Position numbers and translations under genes: made by a program
Shown here: piece after piece, positions 27,437 to 37,658 of the stretch
How the letters are laid out: the number at the start of each line of letters is the position of its first letter
Position numbering within the stretch: the stretch's first letter is position 1
Notes under the pieces: model-generated
Seen by the model: the letters and a program-made list of their open reading frames with translations, nothing else
What the model was told of the DNA's origin: nothing
The model's database searches: none
Origin: Pseudoalteromonas arctica A 37-1-2
Lineage (GTDB): Bacteria; Pseudomonadota; Gammaproteobacteria; Enterobacterales; Alteromonadaceae
Length of the DNA stretch: 64,000 bases
Direction of reading: 5' to 3'
NCBI RefSeq assembly: GCF_000238395.3
Contig: NZ_CP011025.1
Span: 558,001 to 622,000 of the forward strand

Positions 27437-29698
27437 ATGGCTAATTTAATGAATACCCAGCCGAATAACAGCGCTAGTAACGCTAATAATAAAAACACTA
27501 ATAACACACAACCAACGCAAGAAATTGATTTAATGGCGCTACTAGGCGCATTGCTAGATCGCAAATATTTTATAGTAGCCGTAACTGCGGTGTTTATGTT
27601 TGTAGGTGTTATTTATGCTGTATTAAGTACCCCAGTTTACCAAGCAACAGCCATGATACAAGTTGAAGACGGCGGCGCATCAGTCCCTGGTTTTGACGAT
27701 ATGGCAGGCATGTTCGAAAGTACATCAGCTGCAGTAACCGAAATAGAGTTACTAAAGTCGCGCAGTATAATAGGCGAGGCAGTAGACACTTTAAAGCTTG
27801 ATGTAATAGCAGAGCCTAAGCTATTTCCGTTTATAGGTAGCCGAGCTTACCGCACTTTTACCCCAATGGAAGATGGCAATTTAGCCGAGCCAAGTTTTGG
27901 CGCAAGTAGCTACGCATGGGGCGGCGAGAGTATAAATGTATTTAGGTTTGATGTACCACGCACTGCAGTAAATCAGGAATTTACTTTGGTAGCGCAAGCT
28001 AACAATGGTCTTACACTTTTAAATGGTGACGGTGAGCAAATATTATCGGGTAAAGTAGGCGAGGAGCTTACAAACGGTAAGTTTAACTTAACCATTCGTA
28101 CTTTAAAGGCACGCCCTGGTACAGAGTTTACAATTACCCGTAAAGATCGCTTAAATACTATTTTAGATTTGCAAACTGCAATTGGTGCAAGTGAAAAAGG
28201 CAAAGACTCAGGCATAATCAACTTAAGCTTACAAAGCATTAAACCAAGCTACGCCGAAAAAGTGCTTGATAAAGTAGCGGCTATTTATGTACGCCGTAAT
28301 GTTGAACGTAACAGCGCTGAAGCACAAAAGTCGCTGGAGTTTTTAGAAGTACAACTGCCTGAAATTAAAAAACAGCTTGAATACGCAGAGCAACGCTTTA
28401 ACGACTACCAAATTAAACGCCAATCAATAAACATAACACTCGAAACACAAGGTGTGCTTGAACAAGTTGTAAAGCTTGAAACCAAGTTACAAGAGCTAAA
28501 CCTAAAACGGTTAGAGCTTGGCCGTAAATTCAAAAAAGATCACCCAACATACCAAGGTATTCTGGAGCAAATAGAGGCGGTTGAAAGCCAAAAGCAAGAG
28601 CTTGTAGGTGAGGTAGGTAATCTGCCAGAAACTCAACAAGAGCTACTTCGCTTAAGACGCGATGTTGAGGTAAGCAACCAAATTTACACATTGTTACTTA
28701 GTAAAACGCAAGAGCTTGATATAGTTCGCGCAGGCACTGTAGGTAACGTACGTATAATTGACTACGCCGAGGTAAACACCAGCAAGCCAGTTAAACCTAA
28801 AAAAGCATTAATAGTCGTAATGGCGACTATGCTAGGCGGTATGTTAGCTGTGGCTATAGTGCTTATACAAAAGGCAATGCACAAAGGCGTTGAAGACCCT
28901 GCAGAAATTGAAGCGCTAGGCCTACCTGTATACGCAAGTGTACCGCACTCAGATTACCAAGATAAACTAAGTGGCTTTGCTGAACGAGCCCGTAAAAACA
29001 AAACAAATAAGCCTAGAAGCATATTGGCTCTTGATAACCCAGCTGACCTAGCAATAGAGGCACTGCGTAGCTTACGTACAAGTTTGCACTTTGCGATGAT
29101 GGAAGCTAAAAATAATATTATTGCTATATCGGGCCCAAGCCCAAGTGTGGGTAAATCGTTTATATCGGTTAACTTAGCAAGTGTGCTTGCGCAAAGCGGT
29201 AAAAAAGTACTGATTATTGATGCCGATATGCGTAAAGGCTACTTACAAACGCAGTTTGGGTTAAAGTGGGACGATGGATTAAGTGATTACTTATCTGGCC
29301 GTTTAAACCTAGAGCAAGTTACTAAACCAACCAAAGTTGAAGGTTTAAGTGTTATTACGCGTGGACAAATACCGCCAAACCCTTCAGAGCTATTAATGCA
29401 TAGCAACTTTAGTAAGTTAGTTGAAGAAGTAAGCGCCGCTTACGACATTATAATTATCGACACCCCTCCAATACTTGCAGTAACTGACCCCGCAATTGTA
29501 AGTGCGCATACAGGCACTACGTTACTAGTAACCCGTTTTGGACAAAATCATGTACGAGAGATAGAATTAACTCGAAATCGTTTTGAACAAAATGGCATAG
29601 ACGTAAAAGGCGTTGTATTTAACGGCGTAGTTAAAAAAGCCAGTAATGCATACGGCTATTACGGGTATTACAACTACGAATACAAAAGTGATAAATAA
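27437..29698 (+). CDS. wzc: Wzc-type polysaccharide co-polymerase / BY-kinase
   Basis: 753 residues. The N-terminal Wzz domain is bounded by membrane helices at about 42-62 and 455-478, with a long periplasmic coiled coil between them (around 285-400). The cytoplasmic kinase has Walker A GPSPSVGKSFISVNLAS, Walker A' VLIIDADMRKGY, Walker B DIIIIDTPP, and a C-terminal tyrosine cluster YGYYGYYNYEYKSDK. It is a PCP-2a protein that couples autophosphorylation cycles to high-molecular-weight polymer export with Wza. An Asn-rich N-terminal tail precedes TM1. A second Met five codons in could be the start. Confidence 0.95.
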   Translation: MANLMNTQPNNSASNANNKNTNNTQPTQEIDLMALLGALLDRKYFIVAVTAVFMFVGVIYAVLSTPVYQATAMIQVEDGGASVPGFDDMAGMFESTSAAVTEIELLKSRSIIGEAVDTLKLDVIAEPKLFPFIGSRAYRTFTPMEDGNLAEPSFGASSYAWGGESINVFRFDVPRTAVNQEFTLVAQANNGLTLLNGDGEQILSGKVGEELTNGKFNLTIRTLKARPGTEFTITRKDRLNTILDLQTAIGASEKGKDSGIINLSLQSIKPSYAEKVLDKVAAIYVRRNVERNSAEAQKSLEFLEVQLPEIKKQLEYAEQRFNDYQIKRQSINITLETQGVLEQVVKLETKLQELNLKRLELGRKFKKDHPTYQGILEQIEAVESQKQELVGEVGNLPETQQELLRLRRDVEVSNQIYTLLLSKTQELDIVRAGTVGNVRIIDYAEVNTSKPVKPKKALIVVMATMLGGMLAVAIVLIQKAMHKGVEDPAEIEALGLPVYASVPHSDYQDKLSGFAERARKNKTNKPRSILALDNPADLAIEALRSLRTSLHFAMMEAKNNIIAISGPSPSVGKSFISVNLASVLAQSGKKVLIIDADMRKGYLQTQFGLKWDDGLSDYLSGRLNLEQVTKPTKVEGLSVITRGQIPPNPSELLMHSNFSKLVEEVSAAYDIIIIDTPPILAVTDPAIVSAHTGTTLLVTRFGQNHVREIELTRNRFEQNGIDVKGVVFNGVVKKASNAYGYYGYYNYEYKSDK

Positions 29699-30084
29699 TT
29701 TATAAAAATGGGGGCCTATTGGGCACTTTTAAATAAAAGTACAAAAACAAGCAATTACAAAGAGATAGTCTAAATTGACTGTCTCAATATGGAAAAAAGT
29801 GTCTCAGTGGGTTGTAATATCACTGAGATATAAAATTGCTAAAATGCAATTTAGTGGTGAGCCATTGCGTACTGATTTAGTAAATGCAAAGTGTTTTCGT
29901 TGTTAAAAATGAATGGTAAGCCACCAAAAATAGATTGTAAAACGTGCTTTTTACCCACGAGTATACCTCTAAATACTCGTTTTTTTACTGCACGTTTTAA
30001 TATGAAACCAATTTTAAATTTAACTTTTACGAAGCTCGCAGTCCAAAGCTCGAAGCTCTACAACCAAACAAAGAGAGTACAATT
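29699..30084. other. Intergenic spacer, wzc to the tviB-like gene
   Basis: 386 bp holding a terminator-like hairpin (29957-29986) and otherwise no supported gene. A 69-codon frame at 29891-30100 lacks a ribosome site and recognisable sequence. The next gene has a weak GA-rich Shine-Dalgarno (aagagag). Confidence 0.45.
29957..29986 (+). terminator. Hairpin plus T-run inside the operon
   Basis: The stem acgagtat/atactcgt (8 bp) with an 8-nt loop is followed by seven T. It lies between wzc and the sugar genes, so it would stop most transcripts unless RfaH-modified polymerase reads through. Confidence 0.75.
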
Positions 30085-31365
30085 ATGCACGATTCATTAA
30101 CGGACCTAAAAATTGGCATTATAGGATTAGGTTATGTAGGCCTCCCATTAGCAGTTGAGTTTGGCAAGAAATTTCCAGTAACAGGCTTTGATATTAACCA
30201 AGGTCGAATTGCACAATTACAAGCAGGCCACGACTCTACACTTGAAGTAAGTGATGATGAACTTAAAGAGTCTCCAGAACTTAATTTCTCTTATACAGTG
30301 TCAGACCTTGAAAGCTGTAATGTATATATTGTTACCGTACCAACTCCTATTGACGCACATAAACAGCCAGACTTAACACCACTAATCAAAGCCAGTGAAA
30401 TGTTAGGTAAAGTGGTTAAAAAAGGCGACATAATCATTTATGAGTCAACGGTATACCCAGGCGCAACAGAAGAAGCGTGCTTGCCAGTAGTTGAGCGTGT
30501 ATCAGGCCTTGTATTTAATAAAGACTTTTTTGCCGGCTACTCACCAGAGCGTATAAACCCAGGCGATAAAGAGCACCGCGTAACTAACATATTAAAAGTT
30601 ACGAGTGGATCGAATCCAGAAATAGCTGAAAAAGTTGATCAACTTTATAAATCAGTAATTACGGCCGGCACACATAAAGCGAGCTCTATTAGAGTGGCTG
30701 AAGCTGCAAAAGTAATTGAGAACACGCAACGCGATGTAAATATAGCTTTAATTAATGAGTTATCAATTATTTTTAATAAGTTAGGTATCGACACGCTTGA
30801 AGTGTTAGAAGCGGCTGGCACTAAATGGAACTTTTTACCATTTCGTCCAGGATTAGTTGGCGGACATTGTATTGGTGTTGATCCGTATTACTTAACTCAT
30901 AAAGCACAAAGCGTAGGTTACCACCCAGAAATGATTTTAGCCGGCCGTCGCTTAAATGATGGTATGGGTAAACATGTGGTGTCGGAACTAGTTAAAAATA
31001 TGCTTAAAAAGCGTATCCATGTAGATGGCGCAAATGTACTGATAATGGGTTTAACCTTTAAAGAAAACTGCCCAGACTTACGTAATACAAAAGTGGTCGA
31101 TATTGTTAGCGAGCTTAAAGAATACAATATTAATGTGGATATAGTCGATCCATGGTGCTCAAACGATGAAGCACAGCGCGAATACGGTTTAAGCCTAACC
31201 ATAGAGCGCAAAAAAAATAACTACGATGCAATTATTCTTGCTGTCGGCCATAACGAATTTAAAGAAATGGGCGCAGAGCAAATTCGTGCATTAGGCAAAG
31301 CAGAACACGTACTTTACGACTTAAAGTACGTACTACCAAAACAGAGCGTAGATATACGTTTGTAA
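30085..31365 (+). CDS. UDP-N-acetylhexosamine 6-dehydrogenase (TviB/WbpO-like)
   Basis: 426 residues. The NAD-binding start [20 protein letters not shown] is followed by [17 protein letters not shown] and [16 protein letters not shown]. The catalytic Cys lies in [16 protein letters not shown] and the C-terminal domain has [17 protein letters not shown]. These are signatures of the VipA/TviB/WbpO branch, which oxidises UDP-GlcNAc or UDP-GalNAc to the uronic acid, not of UDP-glucose dehydrogenase. The next gene is the epimerase that normally pairs with it, which suggests UDP-GalNAcA or a related acidic precursor. Confidence 0.9.
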   Translation: MHDSLTDLKIGIIGLGYVGLPLAVEFGKKFPVTGFDINQGRIAQLQAGHDSTLEVSDDELKESPELNFSYTVSDLESCNVYIVTVPTPIDAHKQPDLTPLIKASEMLGKVVKKGDIIIYESTVYPGATEEACLPVVERVSGLVFNKDFFAGYSPERINPGDKEHRVTNILKVTSGSNPEIAEKVDQLYKSVITAGTHKASSIRVAEAAKVIENTQRDVNIALINELSIIFNKLGIDTLEVLEAAGTKWNFLPFRPGLVGGHCIGVDPYYLTHKAQSVGYHPEMILAGRRLNDGMGKHVVSELVKNMLKKRIHVDGANVLIMGLTFKENCPDLRNTKVVDIVSELKEYNINVDIVDPWCSNDEAQREYGLSLTIERKKNNYDAIILAVGHNEFKEMGAEQIRALGKAEHVLYDLKYVLPKQSVDIRL

Positions 31366-31464
31366 TCATTGTAAGCGTGGGTTCAAGCTCGCGCTTTTAA
31401 GATCAGCATTACAAACTAATAATGCTTTGAATTTTAGCAAGTTTTAGCTCAAACAAGGAATATC

Positions 31465-32499
31465 ATGACTCGTTACGAACAAATTAAAGTAGAACTACTT
31501 TCTTCTCCTAAAACCTGGTTAGTGACAGGTGTTGCTGGTTTTATTGGCTCAAACCTTTTAGAGCATTTATTAAAATTAAATCAAAAAGTAGTGGGGCTTG
31601 ATAACTTTGCAACGGGTCATCAGCATAACCTTGATGAAGTAAAAGGTTTAGTAACTGCAGAGCAGTGGCAAGGTTTTAATTTTATCGAAGGTGATATTCG
31701 TAATTACCAAGATTGCGAAACAGCATTAGCTAATAACGGTGAAGATGTCGATTACGTATTACATCAAGCGGCTCTTGGCTCAGTACCACGCTCAATAGCA
31801 GATCCCGTAACAACTAATGCTGCGAATATCACTGGTTTTTTAAATATGCTACAAGCAGCTAAAGAAGCTAACGTTAAAAGCTTTACTTATGCTGCAAGTA
31901 GCTCCACATACGGTGATCACCCTGCACTGCCAAAAGTAGAAGAAAATATAGGTAATCCACTATCGCCTTATGCCGTAACTAAATACGTAAATGAGCTATA
32001 TGCGGGGGTCTATGCAAAAACCTACGGCTTTAAAACAATTGGCTTACGTTATTTTAATGTGTTTGGTCAACGTCAAGATCCTAACGGAGCTTATGCAGCA
32101 GTAATTCCTAAATGGACTGCTGACATGATCAAAGGTGAAGATGTATTCATTAATGGTGATGGTGAAACAAGCCGTGATTTCTGTTTCATTGAAAATACAG
32201 TACAAATGAATATACTTGCTGCAACTGCAACTGATCAAGCTAAGAACCAAGTCTACAATGTTGCGGTAGGAGGTAGGACCTCACTCAATCAATTGTTCCA
32301 TGCAATAAAAGCTGGACTTAATGATAACGGTATTAGCTACCCTCAAGAGCCAACCTATCGTGACTTTAGAGCTGGTGATGTACGGCATTCTCAGGCGGAT
32401 GTAAGTAAAGCCGTTAATAAATTAGGTTACGCACCAGAATACAAAATATTACAGGGCATTAGTAAAGCAATGCCTTGGTATAAGAAGTTATTAGGTTGA
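31465..32499 (+). CDS. UDP-N-acetylglucosamine(-uronate) 4-epimerase (TviC/WbpP-like)
   Basis: 344 residues, an extended SDR. Visible motifs are [51 protein letters not shown] and the catalytic YAVTKYVNE. The ~20-residue N-terminal extension before the Rossmann fold and the SVPRS loop are typical of WbpP/TviC group 3 epimerases acting on N-acetylated substrates. It follows the TviB-like dehydrogenase by 99 bp. The intervening spacer carries a weak hairpin (aagcg...cgctt). Confidence 0.9.
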   Translation: MTRYEQIKVELLSSPKTWLVTGVAGFIGSNLLEHLLKLNQKVVGLDNFATGHQHNLDEVKGLVTAEQWQGFNFIEGDIRNYQDCETALANNGEDVDYVLHQAALGSVPRSIADPVTTNAANITGFLNMLQAAKEANVKSFTYAASSSTYGDHPALPKVEENIGNPLSPYAVTKYVNELYAGVYAKTYGFKTIGLRYFNVFGQRQDPNGAYAAVIPKWTADMIKGEDVFINGDGETSRDFCFIENTVQMNILAATATDQAKNQVYNVAVGGRTSLNQLFHAIKAGLNDNGISYPQEPTYRDFRAGDVRHSQADVSKAVNKLGYAPEYKILQGISKAMPWYKKLLG

Positions 32500-32530
32500 T
32501 TAAGTGTTCATTGGCAAATAAAACTCAGCT

Positions 32531-33766
32531 ATGAGATTAATATCACTGCTTAAAACAAAAGATGGGAAGGTTTTAATAGAAAATTTCTTATCTTTATCTG
32601 TATTGCAAATTGTAACGATGTTGTTGCCATTAATTACTTTACCTTATGTCTTATGTGTTTTAGGTTATGAAAACTATGGCCTTATAGCTTTAGCTACAGC
32701 ATTAATTATTTATTTTCAGGCAATCGTTGATTATAGCTTTAAGGTCACTGCGGTTAGGGATGTAGCTACTCACAGGAATAGTCCTAATAAACTTAACCTA
32801 ATTTATAGTCGGGTTATGATTATTAAGCTTGCTTTTTTATTGTTATCGTTGGCTACGATAATGCTTATTGTCAGCTTATATCCTCCTTTTTATAAAGAGA
32901 AAGAGCTTTTTTTATATGCTTCGCTTTCTTTGGTAGGCTTTGCTTTGTTCCCTGAGTGGTTTTTTCAGGGAATTGAAAAAATGAAATACATCACACTCAT
33001 TAATGTCGTTATAAAAATATTCTTTACCTTAAGTATATTTATCTTTATTAAAGAAAAAGGTGATTATGCTTTTTATTCACTTTTAGCAAGTGCGGGAGTT
33101 TTATTTTCAGGAGTTATTGGGCAATGGATTTTATATAAAAAATATAAAATTAAGTTTATAGCGCCGCCTTTAAAAAGTATAAAAAAAATTATTATTAAAA
33201 ACTTCCCTATTTTTATTAATCAATTTGTGCCTAATTTATATAATAATAGCACATCATTGTTACTTGGGTTATTCGTTAATATAGAAACTTTAGGTATTTA
33301 TAGCGCGATAAGAATAATAATAGATCTGTGTGTAATGTTATTAAGTATAGTATCTCGGGTTTTTTTTCCATTTATAAATCGTAAAAAAGATGCATTTAAG
33401 ATGTACCGAAATTTAATGTTTATTTTAGTTACTTTTGGTTTATTAATATTGTTTGCGTCAAGCAATTTAATTTTTTGGTATTTAAACCTGAATCACCCTC
33501 TGGCTTTACCTACATTTTTATTAATGGGGTTAAGTATTCTTGGCTTTGTTGCTTATGATATCTATGGGCTTAATTACTTTATTATTAAGAGACAAGACAA
33601 ACTGGTGATGAAAAATACTATTTTTTGCTCATTGATTGCTTTTGCTTTTTCGCTGCCATTAATTTATTTCTATGGGATTATTGGGGCATCATTAACGCTA
33701 GTTATTGGGCGATTTTTAATGGGGGGGACTTTGATGTACCAGTATGTAAAGGTTAAAAAATATTAA
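32531..33766 (+). CDS. wzx: Polysaccharide flippase Wzx-like
   Basis: 411 residues, about 12 membrane helices. The start FLSLSVLQIVTMLLPLITLPYVLCVLGYE, together with GLIALATALIIYFQAIVDYSF, is characteristic of RfbX/Wzx O-unit flippases. It is distinct in sequence from the flippase of the first cluster and is very AT-rich. It is followed directly by a pseudogene remnant. Confidence 0.88.
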   Translation: MRLISLLKTKDGKVLIENFLSLSVLQIVTMLLPLITLPYVLCVLGYENYGLIALATALIIYFQAIVDYSFKVTAVRDVATHRNSPNKLNLIYSRVMIIKLAFLLLSLATIMLIVSLYPPFYKEKELFLYASLSLVGFALFPEWFFQGIEKMKYITLINVVIKIFFTLSIFIFIKEKGDYAFYSLLASAGVLFSGVIGQWILYKKYKIKFIAPPLKSIKKIIIKNFPIFINQFVPNLYNNSTSLLLGLFVNIETLGIYSAIRIIIDLCVMLLSIVSRVFFPFINRKKDAFKMYRNLMFILVTFGLLILFASSNLIFWYLNLNHPLALPTFLLMGLSILGFVAYDIYGLNYFIIKRQDKLVMKNTIFCSLIAFAFSLPLIYFYGIIGASLTLVIGRFLMGGTLMYQYVKVKKY

Positions 33767-33779
33767 TTAGTATTAAAAT

Positions 33780-34308
33780 GTTATTCATAAAGAAAAACAA
33801 TCCGAATGCGAAGTTTGGAAATAGCTTTACATTAGAGCTGCATATAAAAATAAAGACCAGTCAAAACAAATTGACGATAGGGTAACAATGTTTATCTGCG
33901 CTCTAATAGTAATGGCTGCCATGCAGGAGTGCCATTTCCTACCACTATTTTAGTTGATAAGGCAGGTGCAGAATGTGTGACTGGCGATAACTGTAGTATC
34001 AATGGTACTTATATTAATGCGCAAAAAAATCGTAATAGGTGGAAACTCAGTTATTACAGCTTGTGTTAGCATTATCGATTGTAGTGACATATATTAAATT
34101 CAAAAAATCGGACTTAAGGAAGAGATAAAAGCAAAAAATAATAATTGGCGATAATTGCTGGATTGGTTTAAATGCAATAACTTTAAAGATACAGTTATAG
34201 GTGACAACTCGGTTATAGCTGCAGGTTTTGTTGTTAAAGGAGTCTTTACAAATAATGTATTAATTCAGCGGAACCCTGCAAAAATAATTAGAACACTGGA
34301 TATATAAA
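33780..34308 (+). pseudogene. Decayed hexapeptide acetyltransferase
   Basis: No frame is open throughout. Reading in pieces gives acetyltransferase-like segments: an early part near 33850-34080 (including VTGDNCSINGTYIN-like text) and a clear C-terminal stretch from about 34145: IGDNCWIGLNAITLK, then DTVIGDNSVIAAG, then NPAKIIRTLDI and a stop at 34308. The segments lie in different frames with several indels and stops. The gene probably acetylated a repeat-unit sugar before inactivation. The intact ATP-grasp gene begins at once after it. Confidence 0.82.
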
Positions 34309-35328
34309 ATGAAAATAGCAATACACCATAGAGAGAATAGCTTTTCTAAGCCTTGGATCTCTTTTTGTAAAAATAATAGTATTGATTATAAGATTGTTAA
34401 TGCTTATGACGATAATATTATTGAACAATTGCAAGGCTGCGATGCTTTTATGTGGCATCACCATCACGGTCAATTTAAGGATGTGATCACAGCAAAAAGA
34501 ATATTATTTTCTTTAGAGCAGACCGGCATTAAGGTTTTCCCTAATTTCAATACAGGTTGGCATTTTGATGACAAAGTTGCACAGAAATACTTGCTTGAAG
34601 CTATCGGCGCACCATTAGTTCCTAGTTATGTTTTCTATGATAAGAAAGAGGCAACGACTTGGGCTAAGGCTGTTTCTTATCCTAAAGTTTTTAAATTGAA
34701 AGGCGGTGCAGGGGCTACCAATGTTAAATTGGTTAGAAATGAAAAGGAGTCGATTAAATTAATTAACAAAGCCTTTGGTAAAGGGTTCGAGCAGTTTGAC
34801 CGTATTGGAAACTTAAAAGACCGCTTCAATAAATTTAGGGACGGTAAAGATACTTTCGCAGGCATCTTAAAAGGAGTTGCTAGATTATTTGTGTTGACAG
34901 AATATGCTAGGCTCCAAGGCCCTGAAAAAGAGTATGTATATTTTCAAGAATTTATACCAAATAATAGCTTCGATATTCGAGTGATTGTCATCGGAGATAA
35001 AGCATTTGCCATAAAACGACTAGTCAGGCCTGATGATTTCAGAGCGTCAGGCAGTGGTAGTATTGAATATGATCATTCAACAATAGATCTACGCTGCTTG
35101 GAAGTCGCTTTTGATGTGAATAAAAAATTAAATGCACAGTGCTTAGCTTATGATTTTATTTTTGATTACGACAATAAACCTCTGATAGTGGAAATCAGTT
35201 ATGGCTTTGCTATGAATGGCTACATTGACTGCCCAGGTTACTGGAGTAGAGATTTAAATTGGCATAAGTCAGAAATCCAACCTTATGCGTGGATGGTTGA
35301 AGAATTAGTTAATAAAGATGAAGGTTAG
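34309..35328 (+). CDS. RimK-like ATP-grasp protein
   Basis: 339 residues. After an N-terminal ~90-residue domain (HHHHGQFKDV), the ATP-grasp core starts at FPNFNTGWHFDDKVAQKYLL. It has the phosphate-binding FKLKGGAGATNVKLV and a YFQEFIPNNSFDIRVIVIGD hinge. The metal-binding C-terminal FDYDNKPLIVEISYG carries the expected acidic residues. Such ligases join a carboxylate to an amine and in polysaccharide loci can attach amino acids to uronic acids. The upstream TviB/TviC pair would supply a uronic acid substrate. The exact substrate is not known. Confidence 0.8.
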   Translation: MKIAIHHRENSFSKPWISFCKNNSIDYKIVNAYDDNIIEQLQGCDAFMWHHHHGQFKDVITAKRILFSLEQTGIKVFPNFNTGWHFDDKVAQKYLLEAIGAPLVPSYVFYDKKEATTWAKAVSYPKVFKLKGGAGATNVKLVRNEKESIKLINKAFGKGFEQFDRIGNLKDRFNKFRDGKDTFAGILKGVARLFVLTEYARLQGPEKEYVYFQEFIPNNSFDIRVIVIGDKAFAIKRLVRPDDFRASGSGSIEYDHSTIDLRCLEVAFDVNKKLNAQCLAYDFIFDYDNKPLIVEISYGFAMNGYIDCPGYWSRDLNWHKSEIQPYAWMVEELVNKDEG

Positions 35329-35337
35329 AGGTCATTT

Positions 35338-36399
35338 TTGAATAAAAAGAAATTATGCATAATCGTTCCTACCTTAAAGATGGGAGGCATGGAAAGAGTC
35401 GTTTGCTTATTATCAAATTATTCGGTTGCAAATGGCTTTCATGTATCAATTATTTGTCTTTTAAAAAGTAAGGTTGCATATGAATTAGACGATAGAGTTG
35501 ATGTGATTCAACCTAAATTTGACTATAAAGCAGGCTTGATGGGAAAGGCTAAGGTTTTTTTCTATTTAACTTCTGCTCTTTTAAAAATAAAACCAACGGT
35601 GGCACTCTCTTTTAGTGAAGTTTTCAACCCCTTGTCTATAATTAGTTCTAGAATATCAAATGTTCCAATATATATATCTGATAGAAGTAATCCACATGTA
35701 AATCTTCGGTCTATCATACAGTTATTGCGTAAGTTCATATATCCATTTGCTGCTGGTATGATCGCTCAAACTCAAACAGCTAAAAGTGTTGCTTTAGAAA
35801 AAAAATATAATAAAAATATTGCGGTAATAGCCAACCCATTAAGGCAAATAGAAGAAAGCAATATTCCTGTGAATAAAAATATAATTATTTCTGTTGGAAG
35901 GTTGATAGCAACAAAAAATTTCTCCGAACTTATTGATATTTTCTCTGAAGTAGATTCGATGAAATCATGGGAATTATGGATATTAGGTGATGGCCCTGAA
36001 AAAAATGTTTTACAAGGTCAGATCAATAGTAATGGTCTTGGTGACCATGTTAAACTCATAGGTGCAGTTAAAAATGTTGATGATTACTTGTCACAAGCAA
36101 CTATATTCGCTTTTACGTCAGTCTCAGAAGGTTTTCCAAATGCTTTAAGTGAAGCAATAGCATACCCCCTCGCTTGTATTGCTTATAACTGTCCTGCAGG
36201 ACCAAGTGATTTAATTCGTGATAACGAGAATGGCTTTTTAATTCCGCTTGGTGACAAAGAATGCTATAAAATTCATTTGAACACTTTAATGATAAATGCT
36301 TCAACAAGGAAAAGAATTATAAGTGACTATGAACTTCACCGTGAAAAATACCATATAGATAATATATCAATTAAATATTTATCATTTCTATTTGATTGA
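35338..36399 (+). CDS. Glycosyltransferase, GT4 family
   Basis: 353 residues, with a TTG start behind a GAGG Shine-Dalgarno and no better alternative before the conserved IIVPTLKMGGMERVV. The C-terminal half has ISVGRLIATKNFSELI, LWILGDGPEKNVL and the EX7E region SEGFPNALSEAIAYPLACIA. It is similar in layout to the PglH/PglJ and WfgS group that adds HexNAc residues. It likely extends the undecaprenyl-linked unit of the second polysaccharide. Confidence 0.88.
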   Translation: MNKKKLCIIVPTLKMGGMERVVCLLSNYSVANGFHVSIICLLKSKVAYELDDRVDVIQPKFDYKAGLMGKAKVFFYLTSALLKIKPTVALSFSEVFNPLSIISSRISNVPIYISDRSNPHVNLRSIIQLLRKFIYPFAAGMIAQTQTAKSVALEKKYNKNIAVIANPLRQIEESNIPVNKNIIISVGRLIATKNFSELIDIFSEVDSMKSWELWILGDGPEKNVLQGQINSNGLGDHVKLIGAVKNVDDYLSQATIFAFTSVSEGFPNALSEAIAYPLACIAYNCPAGPSDLIRDNENGFLIPLGDKECYKIHLNTLMINASTRKRIISDYELHREKYHIDNISIKYLSFLFD

Positions 36400-36483
36400 T
36401 TTCTCTGGTTTCGCTTTGAGTAACTGATTTTTATACATATGAAGTGGTAACTATACATGCAACTTGATGACGGTTTTTACTAA

Positions 36484-37548
36484 ATGGCTCCTTATTTTAT
36501 CGTACTTTTTTTCGTAGTTGTTATTGCCTATTTTGGCAATAAATATGGCAGTAGAGGTGTAGAGTATATATGTGTAGGACTAATACTTTCAGTTCTGACA
36601 CTTTTTGGAGGTTTACGTAATTATACTGTTGGAACTGATACTGGTACTTACTTAAAACACCTTGGAAGAATGGGGTCTTTTGATGATGTATGGAAATCGA
36701 CTGAGATTGGTTATAATTTTCTTATGTTCTTGTCAAAAAGTCTATCTGATAATTTCGCAAGCCTATTATTACTGATTGCGGCAATTGTTGTGCTTTGTTA
36801 TGTTTTGACTATTGTACGAATGACTCAACGCTATGAAACTGCCATATTTCTATTCATAACGCTTGGTACCTATACTTTCTTTTTTAATGGTGCTAGACAG
36901 GGGATTGCCGCAGGAATTTGTTTTTTGGCCATTCCATGGCTACTAGAGAGAAAGCCGAAAGTATACTTTACTTTAATAGTTTTAGCTTTTACGTTTCACC
37001 ATACCGCATTAATAGCTGCTCCAATTTATTTTTTAGCCAGACCTTACATCGGACGAACACAAATATTAACTGTTATAGGTGGAACAGTTATTATGACGCT
37101 ATTTTTAGCTACTTTTGTTAGATTCGCTACGGTTTATTTAGGTGATCAATATTCTACTTATGCGGTTGTTACATCTGGCGGTGGGCACTTAACTGTTGCT
37201 TTTCTTGTTACTCAAGGTTGTTTACTTTATATGGCTAGGAGTATAGCAATAAGTCCTAATGGTTACTATTCTCGATTACTCAATATATACTTGTTAGGGT
37301 TGATACCAGTTGTTGCCGGCGTAGTATCAAATGTAAATCCATCAGGAATCATTCGGTTACATTTATATTTCAGCACAACTGCTATCTTACTCTGGCCAAT
37401 GGTTTTTCTGGGACTTAGTAAGTTTAAAATACGAAGTCTTATATCGTATGTATTTTTTATTGTTTGTTTGTTGTACTTCTTTATGAATACATCAACATTC
37501 AGTAATTTAACACCTTACCAACTGAACTCAACTCTATTTGATTGGTAA
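36484..37548 (+). CDS. wzy: EpsG-family polysaccharide polymerase (Wzy)
   Basis: 354 residues with about ten membrane helices. Markers of the EpsG family (PF14897) are the early RNYTVGTDTGTYL motif, TEIGYNFLMFLSKSL, then FNGARQGIAAGICFLAI and LAFTFHHTALIAAPIYFLA. These proteins act as Wzy polymerases on the periplasmic side. It lies within the second cluster, which contains a matching Wzx and Wzc. Confidence 0.87.
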   Translation: MAPYFIVLFFVVVIAYFGNKYGSRGVEYICVGLILSVLTLFGGLRNYTVGTDTGTYLKHLGRMGSFDDVWKSTEIGYNFLMFLSKSLSDNFASLLLLIAAIVVLCYVLTIVRMTQRYETAIFLFITLGTYTFFFNGARQGIAAGICFLAIPWLLERKPKVYFTLIVLAFTFHHTALIAAPIYFLARPYIGRTQILTVIGGTVIMTLFLATFVRFATVYLGDQYSTYAVVTSGGGHLTVAFLVTQGCLLYMARSIAISPNGYYSRLLNIYLLGLIPVVAGVVSNVNPSGIIRLHLYFSTTAILLWPMVFLGLSKFKIRSLISYVFFIVCLLYFFMNTSTFSNLTPYQLNSTLFDW

Positions 37549-37658
37549 ATAATTTTAATTCATTCCAATTTCACTCACTTTTTCTAAATTATTGTTATCA
37601 GGTGAAAATAAGTTCTAGGGTGGGTTAAATTGATATATACGTATTGTAAGGTGACAAC

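Noticed and set aside
29891..30100. 69-codon frame between wzc and the tviB-like gene
   Set aside because: It has no ribosome site or recognisable sequence, contains the terminator hairpin and overlaps the next gene.
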